The notes below the pieces were generated by a model. It did no database searches. It saw only the letters and a list, made by a program, of their open reading frames with translations, and was not told where the DNA came from. Made by a program: the position numbers and the translations under genes. A stretch of DNA of 64,000 bases from Paraglaciecola sp. L1A13 (GTDB lineage Bacteria > Pseudomonadota > Gammaproteobacteria > Enterobacterales > Alteromonadaceae), in the NCBI RefSeq assembly GCF_009796745.1, contig NZ_CP047024.1:4901708-4965707 (forward strand), given 5' to 3'. Each line of letters starts with the position of its first letter. The first letter of the stretch is position 1. Positions 1 to 9,030 of this stretch are shown here, piece after piece.

Positions 1-229
1 TCTTCCATTCTGACAACGTTTGCTGGGTGAATCTAAGTAATTTAGCCCCCGCAGCCGTCAGTTTTACTTTACGATTATCACGGACAAAAAGGGACGTTCC
101 ACAATCTTCCTCAAGGCGCTGAATGATACGACTTAACGTTGAAGGGCTTACAAATAGGGCTTCGGCAGTTCTACTGAAATGTAAACTGCTGGCCAAATGT
201 TGAAACAATTCCAAGCTTCGAATATCCAC
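1..229 (-). CDS. ilvY: LysR-type activator IlvY (N-terminal part, cut by window edge)
   Basis: Only the first 76 codons are present; the rest lies to the left of the window. The visible part is the winged helix-turn-helix of a LysR regulator: it begins VDIRSLELFQHLASS and contains the recognition-helix region SPSTLSRIIQRLEED, followed by LFVRDNR, very like E. coli IlvY. IlvY senses acetolactate or acetohydroxybutyrate and activates ilvC. The divergent ilvC, 143 bases away, is the classical partner. I chose the GTG at 229 because AAGGA lies six bases upstream and the protein then matches IlvY from residue 1. The effector domain cannot be judged. Confidence 0.9.
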   Translation of the reverse strand, partial: MDIRSLELFQHLASSLHFSRTAEALFVSPSTLSRIIQRLEEDCGTSLFVRDNRKVKLTAAGAKLLRFTQQTLSEWK

Positions 230-250
230 ATTAATTCCTTATCAAATACA

Positions 251-284
251 GTGTTGCAAAATATGAAACGTTACGTTGCAAATA
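251..284. promoter_or_regulatory. Probable IlvY operators in the ilvY-ilvC divergent promoter
   Basis: Two copies of GTTGCAAA begin at 253 and 275, spaced 22 bases or about two helical turns. Each contains the self-complementary hexamer TTGCAA. They sit between the divergent ilvY and ilvC starts, where a LysR regulator is expected to bind in tandem. A looser GTTGCA occurs near 348. The assignment to IlvY is inferred from position and symmetry. Confidence 0.5.
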
Positions 285-372
285 TATCATTTTAATCAAC
301 AGAAGAAATACCCTATTCTCTCAACCACACGAGATCGTCACTGACTTGTTGCACTTATAGGAATCAAAAAGA

Positions 373-1857
373 ATGGCAAATTATTTCAATACATTATCTT
401 TACGTCAGCAACTAGACCAAATTGGTCGTTGCAGATTCATGCAGCGCAGCGAATTTTCAGAAGGCTGTAATTTTCTTAAAGGTAAAAAGATCGTAATCGT
501 AGGTTGTGGCGCTCAAGGTTTAAACCAAGGCCTTAATATGCGTGATTCAGGTTTAGACGTTTCTTACACTTTACGTCAAGCCGCAATCGATGAAAAACGC
601 GAATCATTTCAGCGTGCTAGCGGTAACGGTTTCACCGTTGGTACATATAAAGAACTTATTCCAAGCGCTGACATAGTTTACAACTTAACGCCTGACAAGC
701 AGCATTCAAGCGTAGTTGAGGCGATTATGCCTTTAATGAAAGAAGGTGCCGCACTAGGTTATTCTCACGGTTTCAACATCGTTGAAGAAGGACAGCAAAT
801 TCGTTCAGATATTACGGTTGTGATGTGCGCGCCTAAATGTCCAGGTACTGAAGTTCGTGAAGAATACAAACGCGGGTTCGGCGTACCAACCCTTATCGCA
901 GTTCATCCTGAGAATGATCCACAGCAACAAGGCTGGGATATCGCTAAAGCACTAGCAAGTGCAACTGGCGGAGACCGTGCAGGTGTACTTGAGTCATCTT
1001 TTGTAGCTGAAGTTAAGTCTGACTTAATGGGCGAGCAGACCATTCTTTGTGGTATGCAGCAAACAGCAGCGGTTCTTGGTTACGAAAAAATGGTTGCTGA
1101 CGGTATCGACCCAGCTTATGCAGGCGCATTGATCCAATTCGGCCTGGAAGCCATCACCGAAGCACTTAAAATCGGTGGCGTTACTAACATGATGGACAGA
1201 CTGTCTAATACGGCTAAGATCAAAGCATTTGATTTGTCTGAACAATTAAAAGATATGTTGAAACCGTTATTTGGTAAACACCAAGACGACATCATCAGCG
1301 GCGAATTTTCGCGCACTATGATGGAAGATTGGGCCAACGGCGATGCTAACTTATTAAAGTGGCGTGAAGAAACGGGTCAATCTGGTTTTGAAAACGCCCC
1401 TGAATACAGCGGTAAAATCGATGAGCAAGAATTTTTCGATAACGGCGTATTTATTGTTGCCATGATTAAAGCGGGTGTTGAACTAGCATTCGACGTAATG
1501 GTTGAAGCAGGCATTCTTCCTGAATCAGCATATTACGAGTCACTACATGAAACACCGCTTATTTCGAATACTATCGCTCGTAAGCGTTTGTACGAAATGA
1601 ACGTCGTTATCTCTGATACTGCTGAATATGGCAACTACTTATTTGCTAATGTAGCCATCCCATTATTAGCAGATAAATTGATGCCAAGCATAGGCACCGA
1701 GTTAATCGGTAAGCCATTCGCAGCGACCAGTAATAGTGTTGATAATAAAACTCTCGTTGCCGTAAACAAGGCGATTCGCGAGCATGGTGTTGAAAGCGTA
1801 GGTGACAAATTACGTGGTTACATGACTGACATGAAAGCCATAGTTGAAGCGGTTTAA
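373..1857 (+). CDS. ilvC: Ketol-acid reductoisomerase (class II, long form)
   Basis: This cytoplasmic enzyme converts acetolactate or acetohydroxybutyrate to the dihydroxy acid using NADPH and Mg2+, the second common step of isoleucine and valine synthesis. At 494 aa it is the long class II form, close to the 491 aa of E. coli. The N-terminus [14 protein letters not shown] and the Rossmann motif [11 protein letters not shown] (about residues 44-54) are nearly identical to E. coli IlvC. The duplicated C-terminal knotted domain runs to the end, with [11 protein letters not shown] preserved. It is a single gene divergent from its regulator ilvY and followed by a strong terminator, so it is probably controlled by IlvY and inducer rather than by attenuation. 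Confidence 0.98.
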   Translation: MANYFNTLSLRQQLDQIGRCRFMQRSEFSEGCNFLKGKKIVIVGCGAQGLNQGLNMRDSGLDVSYTLRQAAIDEKRESFQRASGNGFTVGTYKELIPSADIVYNLTPDKQHSSVVEAIMPLMKEGAALGYSHGFNIVEEGQQIRSDITVVMCAPKCPGTEVREEYKRGFGVPTLIAVHPENDPQQQGWDIAKALASATGGDRAGVLESSFVAEVKSDLMGEQTILCGMQQTAAVLGYEKMVADGIDPAYAGALIQFGLEAITEALKIGGVTNMMDRLSNTAKIKAFDLSEQLKDMLKPLFGKHQDDIISGEFSRTMMEDWANGDANLLKWREETGQSGFENAPEYSGKIDEQEFFDNGVFIVAMIKAGVELAFDVMVEAGILPESAYYESLHETPLISNTIARKRLYEMNVVISDTAEYGNYLFANVAIPLLADKLMPSIGTELIGKPFAATSNSVDNKTLVAVNKAIREHGVESVGDKLRGYMTDMKAIVEAV

Positions 1858-1922
1858 CCCTTCATAAAACGAATAGTAAATTGAACAATTTCTGTCGTTA
1901 GGTGCTGTAAAAAGCCCTCTTT

Positions 1923-1950
1923 GCCCAGCCAATTTGGCTGGGCTTTTTTA
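1923..1950 (+). terminator. Rho-independent terminator of ilvC
   Basis: An 8-bp GC-rich stem, GCCCAGCC (1923-1930) pairing with GGCTGGGC (1936-1943), is followed directly by a run of six T. It lies 65 bases after the ilvC stop codon. Confidence 0.9.
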
Positions 1951-2577
1951 TGTCTGAGACTATCTGTCTCAATACGAATCAAGACCATACCGAGCAAATT
2001 TCAACTAAATATAGCTGTATCATAATCATTGTTTACCTCTAAATATCGCAGATGTCGTATAAAAAGCGACTAGAATATGTTGTTTATCAGCTACAAAAAT
2101 TGATGTTATGAAAGGGCTTATTCTGGCTTAAGTCGTTTAAAATTCGTACAAAAAAGCATCATTCCCCGTAGTATTATGTCTTTATTCAGTCGCGTATCGG
2201 GTACTGTATATCGGGATTATTTTTATTTTCGCTCAATAAATATTCATTTATTGGATAGCGATAAAATACTATTTTTGATGTAACTATAGGTCAGAATCTG
2301 GAGGTAAATAAAAGGAGTGTACCTAAAATCATACATTAAAAACCATGTTTTTTCTGTATAAAAATCATAGAGAAACATATAGACCTTAGTCTAAAGGAAC
2401 AATTTTTTAACAATCAGCATATGCAATACATGCCATTGTATCGATATAGCAACACGAAAAAAATTATCCCTGCCGTAAACCCTTGTTATTAGCGGAAAAA
2501 AAACATGGCCTATGTATTGCTTTAGTCGAAGTTCCCGAACTCCCAAATGTTTACCCACCAAGATAACAGGAAATCCA
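1951..2577. other. Long AT-rich intergenic region between ilvC and the 110-aa orphan gene
   Basis: About 630 bases without a convincing gene. The only notable structure is a perfect 8-bp inverted repeat, CAATAAAT and ATTTATTG, at 2234-2253. A GGAG-rich stretch around 2300-2320 resembles a ribosome binding site but no usable reading frame follows it. A minus-strand frame across 2391-2744 overlaps the better supported plus-strand gene and is not accepted. The region may hold the promoter of the gene at 2578. Confidence 0.5.
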
Positions 2578-2910
2578 ATGAGCGAAAAAATAACTAGAAT
2601 GACTAAAATGGGCGATTGGGTCTTTGAAGTAAAAATGGTTAGAGCGTTAAAAGTCGCCAAACACGGAGATCCATATTCAGCAGTAGCGATGCTTACCGCC
2701 AATGGTGAGCAAATGTATATCGATACCCAACTAACCAAAGACAACGAAGAACTATCTAAAAGCGATTTTTTAACTATTTACAAATTTTGTGAGTCGTTAG
2801 ACATGAAATATGTATGCTATGACCGCATGAAAAACGGTGTTCGTAGTTCAAAAGTTCTTGCGATAGAGCCCACTAAAGTTCAACGTCCTGCTATTCGTTT
2901 AGTTAAATAG
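2578..2910 (+). CDS. Hypothetical protein, 110 aa
   Basis: I do not recognise this protein. The ATG at 2578 is preceded by AGGAAA seven bases upstream, which makes it a better start than the longer in-frame extension. The product begins MSEKITRMTKMGDWVFEV, has no signal peptide or membrane segment, and is basic at its C-terminus (RPAIRLVK). The alternating hydrophobic pattern in the first half (WVFEVKMVRALKVAKHG, then AVAMLTANGEQMYIDTQ) suggests a small beta-rich fold, and the second half looks helical. It stands alone between ilvC and the convergent OmpA-like gene. Confidence 0.7.
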   Translation: MSEKITRMTKMGDWVFEVKMVRALKVAKHGDPYSAVAMLTANGEQMYIDTQLTKDNEELSKSDFLTIYKFCESLDMKYVCYDRMKNGVRSSKVLAIEPTKVQRPAIRLVK

Positions 2911-2970
2911 TATTTATAAAAATTTTATCCGTTTTAGAAAACCCGAACATATAATAACGACGTCCTGCTT

Positions 2971-2992
2971 TCATTGTTAAGGATAACAATGA
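2971..2992. repeat. Perfect inverted repeat between convergent genes
   Basis: TCATTGTTA at 2971-2979 is the exact reverse complement of TAACAATGA at 2984-2992, with a 4-base loop. It lies between the convergent 110-aa gene and the OmpA-like lipoprotein gene. No T-run follows on either strand, so termination is only a possibility. Confidence 0.5.
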
Positions 2993-3030
2993 GGCACGTT
3001 GCATTGCGCCCCCATTATCACTAATCTTTT

Positions 3031-3678
3031 TTAGTTTTTACTCATAGGTATAATTTTAAGCTCTACTCGACGATTTTTCTGACGGCCAACGTCAGTGGTA
3101 TTATCAGCAATCGGCGCATATTCCCCCATACCTAGCGTTGAAATTCTTCTGTTATCGACACCATTCTGCACTAGATAATTTTTCACACTATTAGCCCGAG
3201 CTTCAGACAAACGCTGATTCATATCATCTGCGCCGGTACTATCGGTATGGCCTTCTACCATCAATGTAGTTTTTTCATACTTGTTAATAACCAAAGCCAC
3301 ATCTTTTAAGACAGGATAAAAACTACCATCGACTGAAGCATTCCCAGAGCTAAACGTAATACTGCTAGGCATATATAAGCGCAAAGTATCACCCTCACGG
3401 TAAACCTCAACGCCACTATCTGCTAGTTCGTCACGAAACTCCTGCTCTTGCTTATCCATGTAATTACCAATAGCAGAACCTGCTAGTGCGCCGACTGCTG
3501 CACCCCACACATATCGGCTTTTGTCGTTGTCACCAGTGCCTTTACCCAGTAAAGCCCCTACGATGGCGCCAATGCCTGCGCCTTTTTGCGTGTTAGAGGC
3601 ATTACCCATGGAATTAGAGGCACACCCACCTAACATTAGGCCCGACAACGCTAATCCAACAACCAGTTTCTTGTACAT
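3031..3678 (-). CDS. OmpA-family outer-membrane lipoprotein (YiaD-like)
   Basis: An envelope protein expected to be lipid-anchored and to bind peptidoglycan. The 215-aa product has a lipoprotein signal ending in the lipobox LGGC (Cys at about 19). A glycine-zipper stretch follows (about residues 33-75, GAGIGAIVGALLG and GAAVGALAGSAIGNYMD). The C-terminal OmpA/MotB domain contains VEGHTDSTGADDMNQ and the NRRVEL motif that contacts diaminopimelate. The order lipobox, glycine zipper, OmpA domain is that of E. coli YiaD. The start is supported by AAGGAG six bases upstream. It appears monocistronic. Confidence 0.9.
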   Translation of the reverse strand: MYKKLVVGLALSGLMLGGCASNSMGNASNTQKGAGIGAIVGALLGKGTGDNDKSRYVWGAAVGALAGSAIGNYMDKQEQEFRDELADSGVEVYREGDTLRLYMPSSITFSSGNASVDGSFYPVLKDVALVINKYEKTTLMVEGHTDSTGADDMNQRLSEARANSVKNYLVQNGVDNRRISTLGMGEYAPIADNTTDVGRQKNRRVELKIIPMSKN

Positions 3679-3831
3679 CTGAGACTCCTTAGAAAACGAC
3701 TTTGCCTCGACTATCGTTACTACTTACGTTAGGCAAAATCTATAATGCCAATTATCCAGCCTTTAACTGAACGATATATGAATGCTTTACTAAAGCCTTG
3801 AAGCACGAACTGTTCCAAGGTAATTAAGATT

Positions 3832-3855
3832 GCCCCTAACAGAAAGTTTAGGGGC
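3832..3855 (-). terminator. Hairpin after the Bcr/CflA gene, possible terminator
   Basis: GCCCCTAA (3832-3839) pairs perfectly with TTAGGGGC (3848-3855), 17 bases beyond the stop codon of the efflux gene. The T-run on the minus strand is weak (CAATCTTAAT), so termination efficiency is uncertain. Confidence 0.5.
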
Positions 3856-3871
3856 GTAGAATGGATGGTCG

Positions 3872-5104
3872 CTAAGTTGGTGCTTTGGGCCGCTCTGCAA
3901 ACCAAAAAAATAAAAATGAGGCGAAGCCAAAACCTACAAAGCCAATAGCAATAGGCGTCATTGAGTTTTCAATGAAGCTACCTACAAATACGGCAGAGGG
4001 CACAGATATAATGCTACTCAGTGAGCCAATGATCGCCGCACCAAGACCCGCCGTATCGCCTAAAGGTTGCATAGCCATAGAATTAAGATTGCCAAATAAA
4101 ATGCCGATACAAAAAAATGCAGCAAACAAAATGCTGATTAAGTAATTAAGGGGTGGAAGCCCCTCATATATTAAGCACATAATCAGTAGTATAGAGGTAA
4201 ATCCTAGCCATCCAAAAATGGCCCAAGTACACAATTTACGCATACCCAAACGCATGACTAACGTACCGTTGATAAACGATGCAAATCCAATTGAGAAAGC
4301 GAGCAGAGCAAAATATAGAGGGAATAGGTCTCCTGTGTCATATATGACCTGAAACACTGTCTGAGAAGCGCTGATATAGGCTAGAAAGCCACCAAAGACT
4401 AATCCCATAGAGAAGGTGTAAAACATCACGAGCTTATTACTCAGAATAAAGCGACTAGAATGATAAAGCTGATGCCAACTAAAGGGGACACGTTTATCTT
4501 TAGGCAAGGTTTCCGGCTGACGCAGAAAATACCATACGCCAGTTAATAAGCCGATGACCAAGAACGATGAAAAAATATGCTGCCATGAAAACCAAAAAAG
4601 AACCGCTTGGCCGAAGCTCGGGGCTAGCATAGGCACTAAAATAAAAACCATCATGATAAACGACATAACCCGAGCCATTGCCTCACCTTTATATTGGTCT
4701 CGAATGACTGCTAAAGCTGCAATACGCGGGCCTGACACCCCAAAAGCTTGAATAACGCGACCAATCAATAACACCTTTAATGACTCAGCAAACATACACA
4801 CAACGGTGCCAAGACCAAAAATGATCAACCCGGTGATAATGGTATAGCGTCGGCCTTTTGCGTCAGATAGCGGTCCAAAATACAGTTGGCCAAATGCCAT
4901 ACCGATGAAAAATAATGAAACTATTAAATGGGTATCCTGAGGATCTGTGATCGCTAAATCTAGCGCAATTTGATTTAACGCCGGTAACATGGCATCTATA
5001 CTCAATGCCACTAGAGAAGTCATCAACGCCATTAGAGCTACGAATTCGACTAATCCTAAAGCAGGTTTAACCTTGGCAGCAGTTGTAGAGCGGGCGTTGG
5101 GCAT
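3872..5104 (-). CDS. Bcr/CflA-family MFS drug efflux transporter
   Basis: An inner-membrane proton-driven exporter of the drug:H+ antiporter-1 family with 12 predicted transmembrane helices in 410 aa. The family signature between helices 2 and 3 is visible as GQLYFGPLSDAKGRRYTI (about residues 93-110), and helix 4 contains the GRVIQAFGVSGPRIAALAVIRD stretch typical of Bcr/CflA. The start is supported by AGAGGA seven bases upstream. It stands alone with about 250 bases of non-coding sequence upstream. The substrate cannot be deduced from sequence; bicyclomycin, sulfonamides or chloramphenicol are family precedents only. Confidence 0.9.
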   Translation of the reverse strand: MPNARSTTAAKVKPALGLVEFVALMALMTSLVALSIDAMLPALNQIALDLAITDPQDTHLIVSLFFIGMAFGQLYFGPLSDAKGRRYTIITGLIIFGLGTVVCMFAESLKVLLIGRVIQAFGVSGPRIAALAVIRDQYKGEAMARVMSFIMMVFILVPMLAPSFGQAVLFWFSWQHIFSSFLVIGLLTGVWYFLRQPETLPKDKRVPFSWHQLYHSSRFILSNKLVMFYTFSMGLVFGGFLAYISASQTVFQVIYDTGDLFPLYFALLAFSIGFASFINGTLVMRLGMRKLCTWAIFGWLGFTSILLIMCLIYEGLPPLNYLISILFAAFFCIGILFGNLNSMAMQPLGDTAGLGAAIIGSLSSIISVPSAVFVGSFIENSMTPIAIGFVGFGFASFLFFWFAERPKAPT

Positions 5105-5354
5105 GAAAATTCCTCTGTTAGATTAAACGTCAATTCTACCATTGACTGAAGTAGGACTTGAACGTTTTATCAACATTGCTCGTCATTTATTGAAAGAAAT
5201 ATTTATCATTTTTTGCTATCCGTTAAACGCCATTCAAGAACGCTGATATATCGTAAAAACTAATTATAAAACATTACATTAGCTCTACAATCTTATTACA
5301 CCGTTGACCAGCTTGCGAAATTGACAAAAAATACAATTTCAGGTGTTGAATGAT

Positions 5355-5849
5355 TTAAAACGGTACAATGACACTCTGCGTGGTTACATCACCATCAATG
5401 CGCGTCACAATAAATAATCGTCCATAATCTTTGTCCGTTAAATCTTCAGCTTGCCCTCCAAGCGCACGGACCAAGTCAGGTATCGTATTGCTATGTCCCG
5501 CCACCAACACATCACGTTGAGTCGAAATAAGTTGAATAAACGTTTTAGGATGAGAAGGATCATAGAGGGTGACCGGCATATTTTGCTGCTTGGCGATATC
5601 AGCTACCGTTTGAGTGGTGCGCTTATAATCAGTTGAAAACACTCCCGATAATGGAATATAACGAAAGTAATTAGCTAAAGCCGCTGCTCGCTGTTGTCCC
5701 TTGAAAGTTAAGTTAGGATCGTCCCCAGTTTGTTTCTCAAAATGACGCACCAAATACCAACGCTGCTCTGCGCTTGCCTCGCCCAAACCTACAGTTAAAA
5801 TAAGGGCTAGGAACGTCAAGTAATACAAACGAACAGAGGTACAGCGCAT
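5355..5849 (-). CDS. Histidine phosphatase family protein (SixA/phosphoglycerate-mutase-like) with signal peptide
   Basis: A 164-aa branch-1 histidine phosphatase. The catalytic motif is VRHFEK (Arg35, His36), so the usual RHG is replaced by RHF, as in SixA-like and PhpA-like subfamilies. The second catalytic His is in VLVAGHSNTIPD. A hydrophobic N-terminus (about residues 9-27, ending GEASA) suggests export to the periplasm. It lies 6 bases downstream of the carbonic anhydrase stop on the same strand, so the two are almost certainly co-transcribed. The substrate is unknown. Confidence 0.8.
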   Translation of the reverse strand: MRCTSVRLYYLTFLALILTVGLGEASAEQRWYLVRHFEKQTGDDPNLTFKGQQRAAALANYFRYIPLSGVFSTDYKRTTQTVADIAKQQNMPVTLYDPSHPKTFIQLISTQRDVLVAGHSNTIPDLVRALGGQAEDLTDKDYGRLFIVTRIDGDVTTQSVIVPF

Positions 5850-5855
5850 TGGGCT

Positions 5856-6446
5856 TTATCCTTCTTTTTTGGCTAAATCTTTGATGCGTCCGTTACGCAG
5901 GCTATAGATCCAACTATGAATACGAACACGCTGTCCGCGAGCAGCGGCATCCTTGAAGATATTACTGCGACGAATGTTATTCGCCTGCTCAATCACATTT
6001 AGTTCGCATAACCGTGCTGAGCGCTGCTCGCCGGATAAGGTTGCGAGCTCATCTTGATGAAATTTAGCGATATCTTTAATGTTTTCTAGCCAGTTATCAA
6101 TTAATCCGAGTTGCTGATCCTTAAGTGCAGCATCGATCCCGCCACAGCCATAATGGCCACACACAATTACGTGTTTAACTTTAAGCACGTCAATTGCGTA
6201 CTGCAAAACCGACAAACAATTAAAGTCAGTGTGTACCACTAAATTCGCGACGTTACGGTGTACAAATATATCTCCAGGCACAAGACCTAAAAGCTGATTT
6301 GCAGGAACGCGACTATCAGAACACCCAATCCACAGATATTCCGGTTTTTGCCGAGTGGCAAGTTTATCAAAAAAGTTAGGTTCGGCCTCTTTCATTCCCT
6401 CTGACCAAACTCTATTATTTTCAAGTAGTTGTAATATATCGCTCAT
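5856..6446 (-). CDS. can: Beta-class carbonic anhydrase
   Basis: Catalyses the reversible hydration of CO2 to bicarbonate in the cytoplasm, supplying bicarbonate for carboxylases. The 196-aa protein keeps all zinc-site residues at the same numbering as E. coli Can: Cys42 and Asp44 with Arg46 in GCSDSR, and His98 and Cys101 in GHYGCGG. The rest of the fold, including the PGDIFVHRNVAN stretch, is conserved. It is first in a two-gene unit with the histidine phosphatase. Confidence 0.95.
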   Translation of the reverse strand: MSDILQLLENNRVWSEGMKEAEPNFFDKLATRQKPEYLWIGCSDSRVPANQLLGLVPGDIFVHRNVANLVVHTDFNCLSVLQYAIDVLKVKHVIVCGHYGCGGIDAALKDQQLGLIDNWLENIKDIAKFHQDELATLSGEQRSARLCELNVIEQANNIRRSNIFKDAAARGQRVRIHSWIYSLRNGRIKDLAKKEG

Positions 6447-6530
6447 AAACCCTCGCTTGTAACGAGCGCAGTATAGTGAAACTACACTGTACGACAGCTC
6501 TTACCATTGGCCGGCAATTATCTCGCTAAG

Positions 6531-7427
6531 CTAAATTGCTGCCGGCGTACGTTTAATTGACAACTTCCCCATCGCAATGGCGTTGCCCAAAATAACAAAG
6601 AAAACCCCTATTAATGAAGCTAAATACCATTGGTAACCTTCAAAAATGGTCGAGACTAATAGCGCAACAATGGGATAAACCAGCACCACATATGCTGTTT
6701 TATCAGAGCCCATCTGGCGGACTAACTTCATATATGCGCCAAAGGCTATAACCGAACCAAAGATGCTTAAATACGATATAGCTAGGTAATATTCCCAGCG
6801 CGTAGGCAGTACCCAATCAATGTCGCTCACCAAAGCAAACGCCAAGATACCTATGGAGCCATAACTCATGGCCCAAAAATTCATCTGCACCACAGGCGTA
6901 CCATAATCTAATATGCGTTCAGACAAGACATTACCCAAACCAGCAAATAAAAATGAAGCCAATGCCAAGGTAATCCCAAAGACAAGCAAAGTATCCGCCT
7001 TTAGTTGGGAAAATTCAGGATAAAAAATCAGCCCAATCCCGAACATACCAAATGCCGCTCCAATGACGACCTCCATGCGAATAGGCTTCTTCAAAATAAC
7101 CCGTCTGAGCAGTACATTAATATAAATCATGCCTGAGCTCATCAAGGCTACAAGTGCACTAATAATATATTGCTGACTTAAATACAGCAGACTGTACTCC
7201 AGACCATAAAAACATAATCCTGCCGCGGCCATTTTGATGTGTAAATGCTTAGGCAAACGTAAAGATAATCCCTTTACCACGCAGAAAACACCTAAAATCG
7301 CAGCTGCGAGAGAGAAACGAATGGCCACTGACAAAACCGGATGTATTTCACCTAACTGAAATGTAATAGCAATCCAAGTCGTTCCCCAAATAAGGGAGAC
7401 AATTGAAAATAAGGCTGAATTAGACAA
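6531..7427 (-). CDS. EamA/DMT-family transporter
   Basis: An inner-membrane drug/metabolite transporter with ten predicted helices in 298 aa and two EamA repeats (about residues 5-135 and 150-285). The N-terminal LIWGTTWIAIT is the family signature. The start is the TTG at 7427, preceded by GGGGGA five bases upstream; no better ATG exists. The gene is divergent from the M20 peptidase, sharing a 73-base promoter region. The substrate is unknown; amino acid or metabolite export is the family norm. Confidence 0.85.
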   Translation of the reverse strand: MSNSALFSIVSLIWGTTWIAITFQLGEIHPVLSVAIRFSLAAAILGVFCVVKGLSLRLPKHLHIKMAAAGLCFYGLEYSLLYLSQQYIISALVALMSSGMIYINVLLRRVILKKPIRMEVVIGAAFGMFGIGLIFYPEFSQLKADTLLVFGITLALASFLFAGLGNVLSERILDYGTPVVQMNFWAMSYGSIGILAFALVSDIDWVLPTRWEYYLAISYLSIFGSVIAFGAYMKLVRQMGSDKTAYVVLVYPIVALLVSTIFEGYQWYLASLIGVFFVILGNAIAMGKLSIKRTPAAI

Positions 7428-7500
7428 CTAGATCCCCCGATTAAGATAGCGTTATACTGATTGGCGATTCTATCTTTAAATGAACGATAAGTAGCGAAAT

Positions 7501-8964
7501 ATGAAAAAAATATTGATAAGTTTTGCCGTTTTTATTCTGCTGCTAAGCGGCCTGCTATTTTACCGCGCGAACACCTTTTATGACGACCAACAATACGTGG
7601 TTGAAAATCCGATAAAACTCGTAAAAATAGATACCGAAGCCGCCCTAAAACGTTTCTCGCAAGCGATAAAGATACCCACCATATCCTTTGATGACCGTAG
7701 CCAATTTGACCATGAAGCCTTCTTAGCCTTCCAACAATATTTAAAAGACTCTTTTCCTCTGGTTCATCAACGGGCCAACTTAGACGTGATCAATGACTAT
7801 AGCTTGCTCTACCATCTAAAGGGGAGTGACCCAACGCTTAAACCCGCTCTTTTTATGGGCCATATGGATGTCGTGCCAGTCGACGAAGCAACGGCTGACC
7901 AGTGGCAACATCCCCCTTTTAGCGGAAACGTCATCGACGGGACGGTTTGGGGGCGCGGCACGATTGACGACAAAATCAGTGTCGTCGCACTGATGGAATC
8001 AATGGAAATGCTGCTGGCACAAAATATTCAACCTAAGCGCAGTATCTATTTTGCCTTTGGCCACGATGAAGAAGCGGGTGGTAAAGACGGTGCGCGACAA
8101 ATCGCCGCATTTTTAGCAAAAAAAAATGTCGTCTTTGAATTCGTTCTCGATGAGGGCGGCGTGGTAACCCAAGACATGCTGCCTGGTGTATCAAAATCAG
8201 TGGCCGTTATCGGAGTGGCCGAAAAGGGGTTCGTGAATCTGCGTTTAACGGTTAAAGCCCCTGGCGGGCACTCTTCTCAACCACCAGCACACACAGCAGC
8301 GGGCATACTCGCACAAGCCATAGTTAAGGTTGAAGCCAGCCCGTTTAGTGCTGACATGCGCTTTATTCTTGAGACATTCCAGCATATTGGTTTCGCTACC
8401 GACTTAGCTACGCGCTTACCTATGTCAAACTTATGGTTATTCTCTCCCGCAGTGGAAAGTATGATGCTAGACAGCCCTAGTTCAGCGGCCAGCATTCGCA
8501 CATCAACTGCGGTAACGATGCTAAAAGGCAGTTCCAAATCGAACGTTTTACCCACAGAGGCAGAAGCTGTCGTTAATTTTAGGATATTACCAGGGGATAC
8601 AATCGACAGCGTTACTCAGCATATTACGAAAGCGATAGGCGACCCTAGAGTAGAGATAGAAGCCTTTATGACCAATGAAGCTTCGCCAGTCTCATCCACT
8701 GAAACATACGGGTATAAGCTTATTGAACAGACTATTCGACGTCTAGACCCAAATTTGCTGGTTGCCCCCTATTTAGTACAAGGCGGGACTGATGCGTCTA
8801 ATTTCTACGGACTCTCAGATAACGTATATCGTTTTATGATGGTACGTCTTGATCCCAAGACGATGAAACGTTTTCATGGTGTCAATGAGCAAATATTGGT
8901 TGAAGATTATATGCAAGCCATTCAATTTTATTACGCTATGGTTAAGCAGGCTGCCCAAGGCTAG
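7501..8964 (+). CDS. M20-family metallopeptidase (PM20D1/carboxypeptidase-S type)
   Basis: A di-zinc hydrolase of 487 aa with an N-terminal hydrophobic segment (residues 4-21) that should anchor or export it. All metal ligands are visible: His121 in GHMDVVP, Asp156 in GRGTIDDK, the Glu190-Glu191 pair in GHDEEAGG, Asp217 in DEGG and His459 in RFHGVNE. The order and spacing match the carboxypeptidase S / PM20D1 branch, which also has the dimerisation lid between the metal ligands (about residues 245-360). Likely activity is removal of a C-terminal residue or hydrolysis of N-acyl amino acids; which one is not decidable. Confidence 0.88.
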   Translation: MKKILISFAVFILLLSGLLFYRANTFYDDQQYVVENPIKLVKIDTEAALKRFSQAIKIPTISFDDRSQFDHEAFLAFQQYLKDSFPLVHQRANLDVINDYSLLYHLKGSDPTLKPALFMGHMDVVPVDEATADQWQHPPFSGNVIDGTVWGRGTIDDKISVVALMESMEMLLAQNIQPKRSIYFAFGHDEEAGGKDGARQIAAFLAKKNVVFEFVLDEGGVVTQDMLPGVSKSVAVIGVAEKGFVNLRLTVKAPGGHSSQPPAHTAAGILAQAIVKVEASPFSADMRFILETFQHIGFATDLATRLPMSNLWLFSPAVESMMLDSPSSAASIRTSTAVTMLKGSSKSNVLPTEAEAVVNFRILPGDTIDSVTQHITKAIGDPRVEIEAFMTNEASPVSSTETYGYKLIEQTIRRLDPNLLVAPYLVQGGTDASNFYGLSDNVYRFMMVRLDPKTMKRFHGVNEQILVEDYMQAIQFYYAMVKQAAQG

Positions 8965-8998
8965 CCCGCTTTTATTAATTAGCCTAACTAGCGGTCTA

Positions 8999-9030
8999 CG
9001 TCAAGATGATGCGTTTAACTCATCTTGACG
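8999..9030. repeat. Perfect 11-bp inverted repeat between convergent genes
   Basis: CGTCAAGATGA (8999-9009) and TCATCTTGACG (9020-9030) are exact reverse complements around a 10-base loop. The structure covers the last codons and stop of the minus-strand membrane protein gene and begins 35 bases after the M20 peptidase stop. On the plus strand CAATTTT follows, so it could terminate the peptidase transcript. Confidence 0.5.

Noticed and set aside
2391..2744. Minus-strand open frame of 117 codons with hydrophobic product
   Set aside because: It overlaps the plus-strand 110-aa gene, which has a good ribosome site and a plausible protein; the hydrophobic product looks like the complement of that coding sequence.
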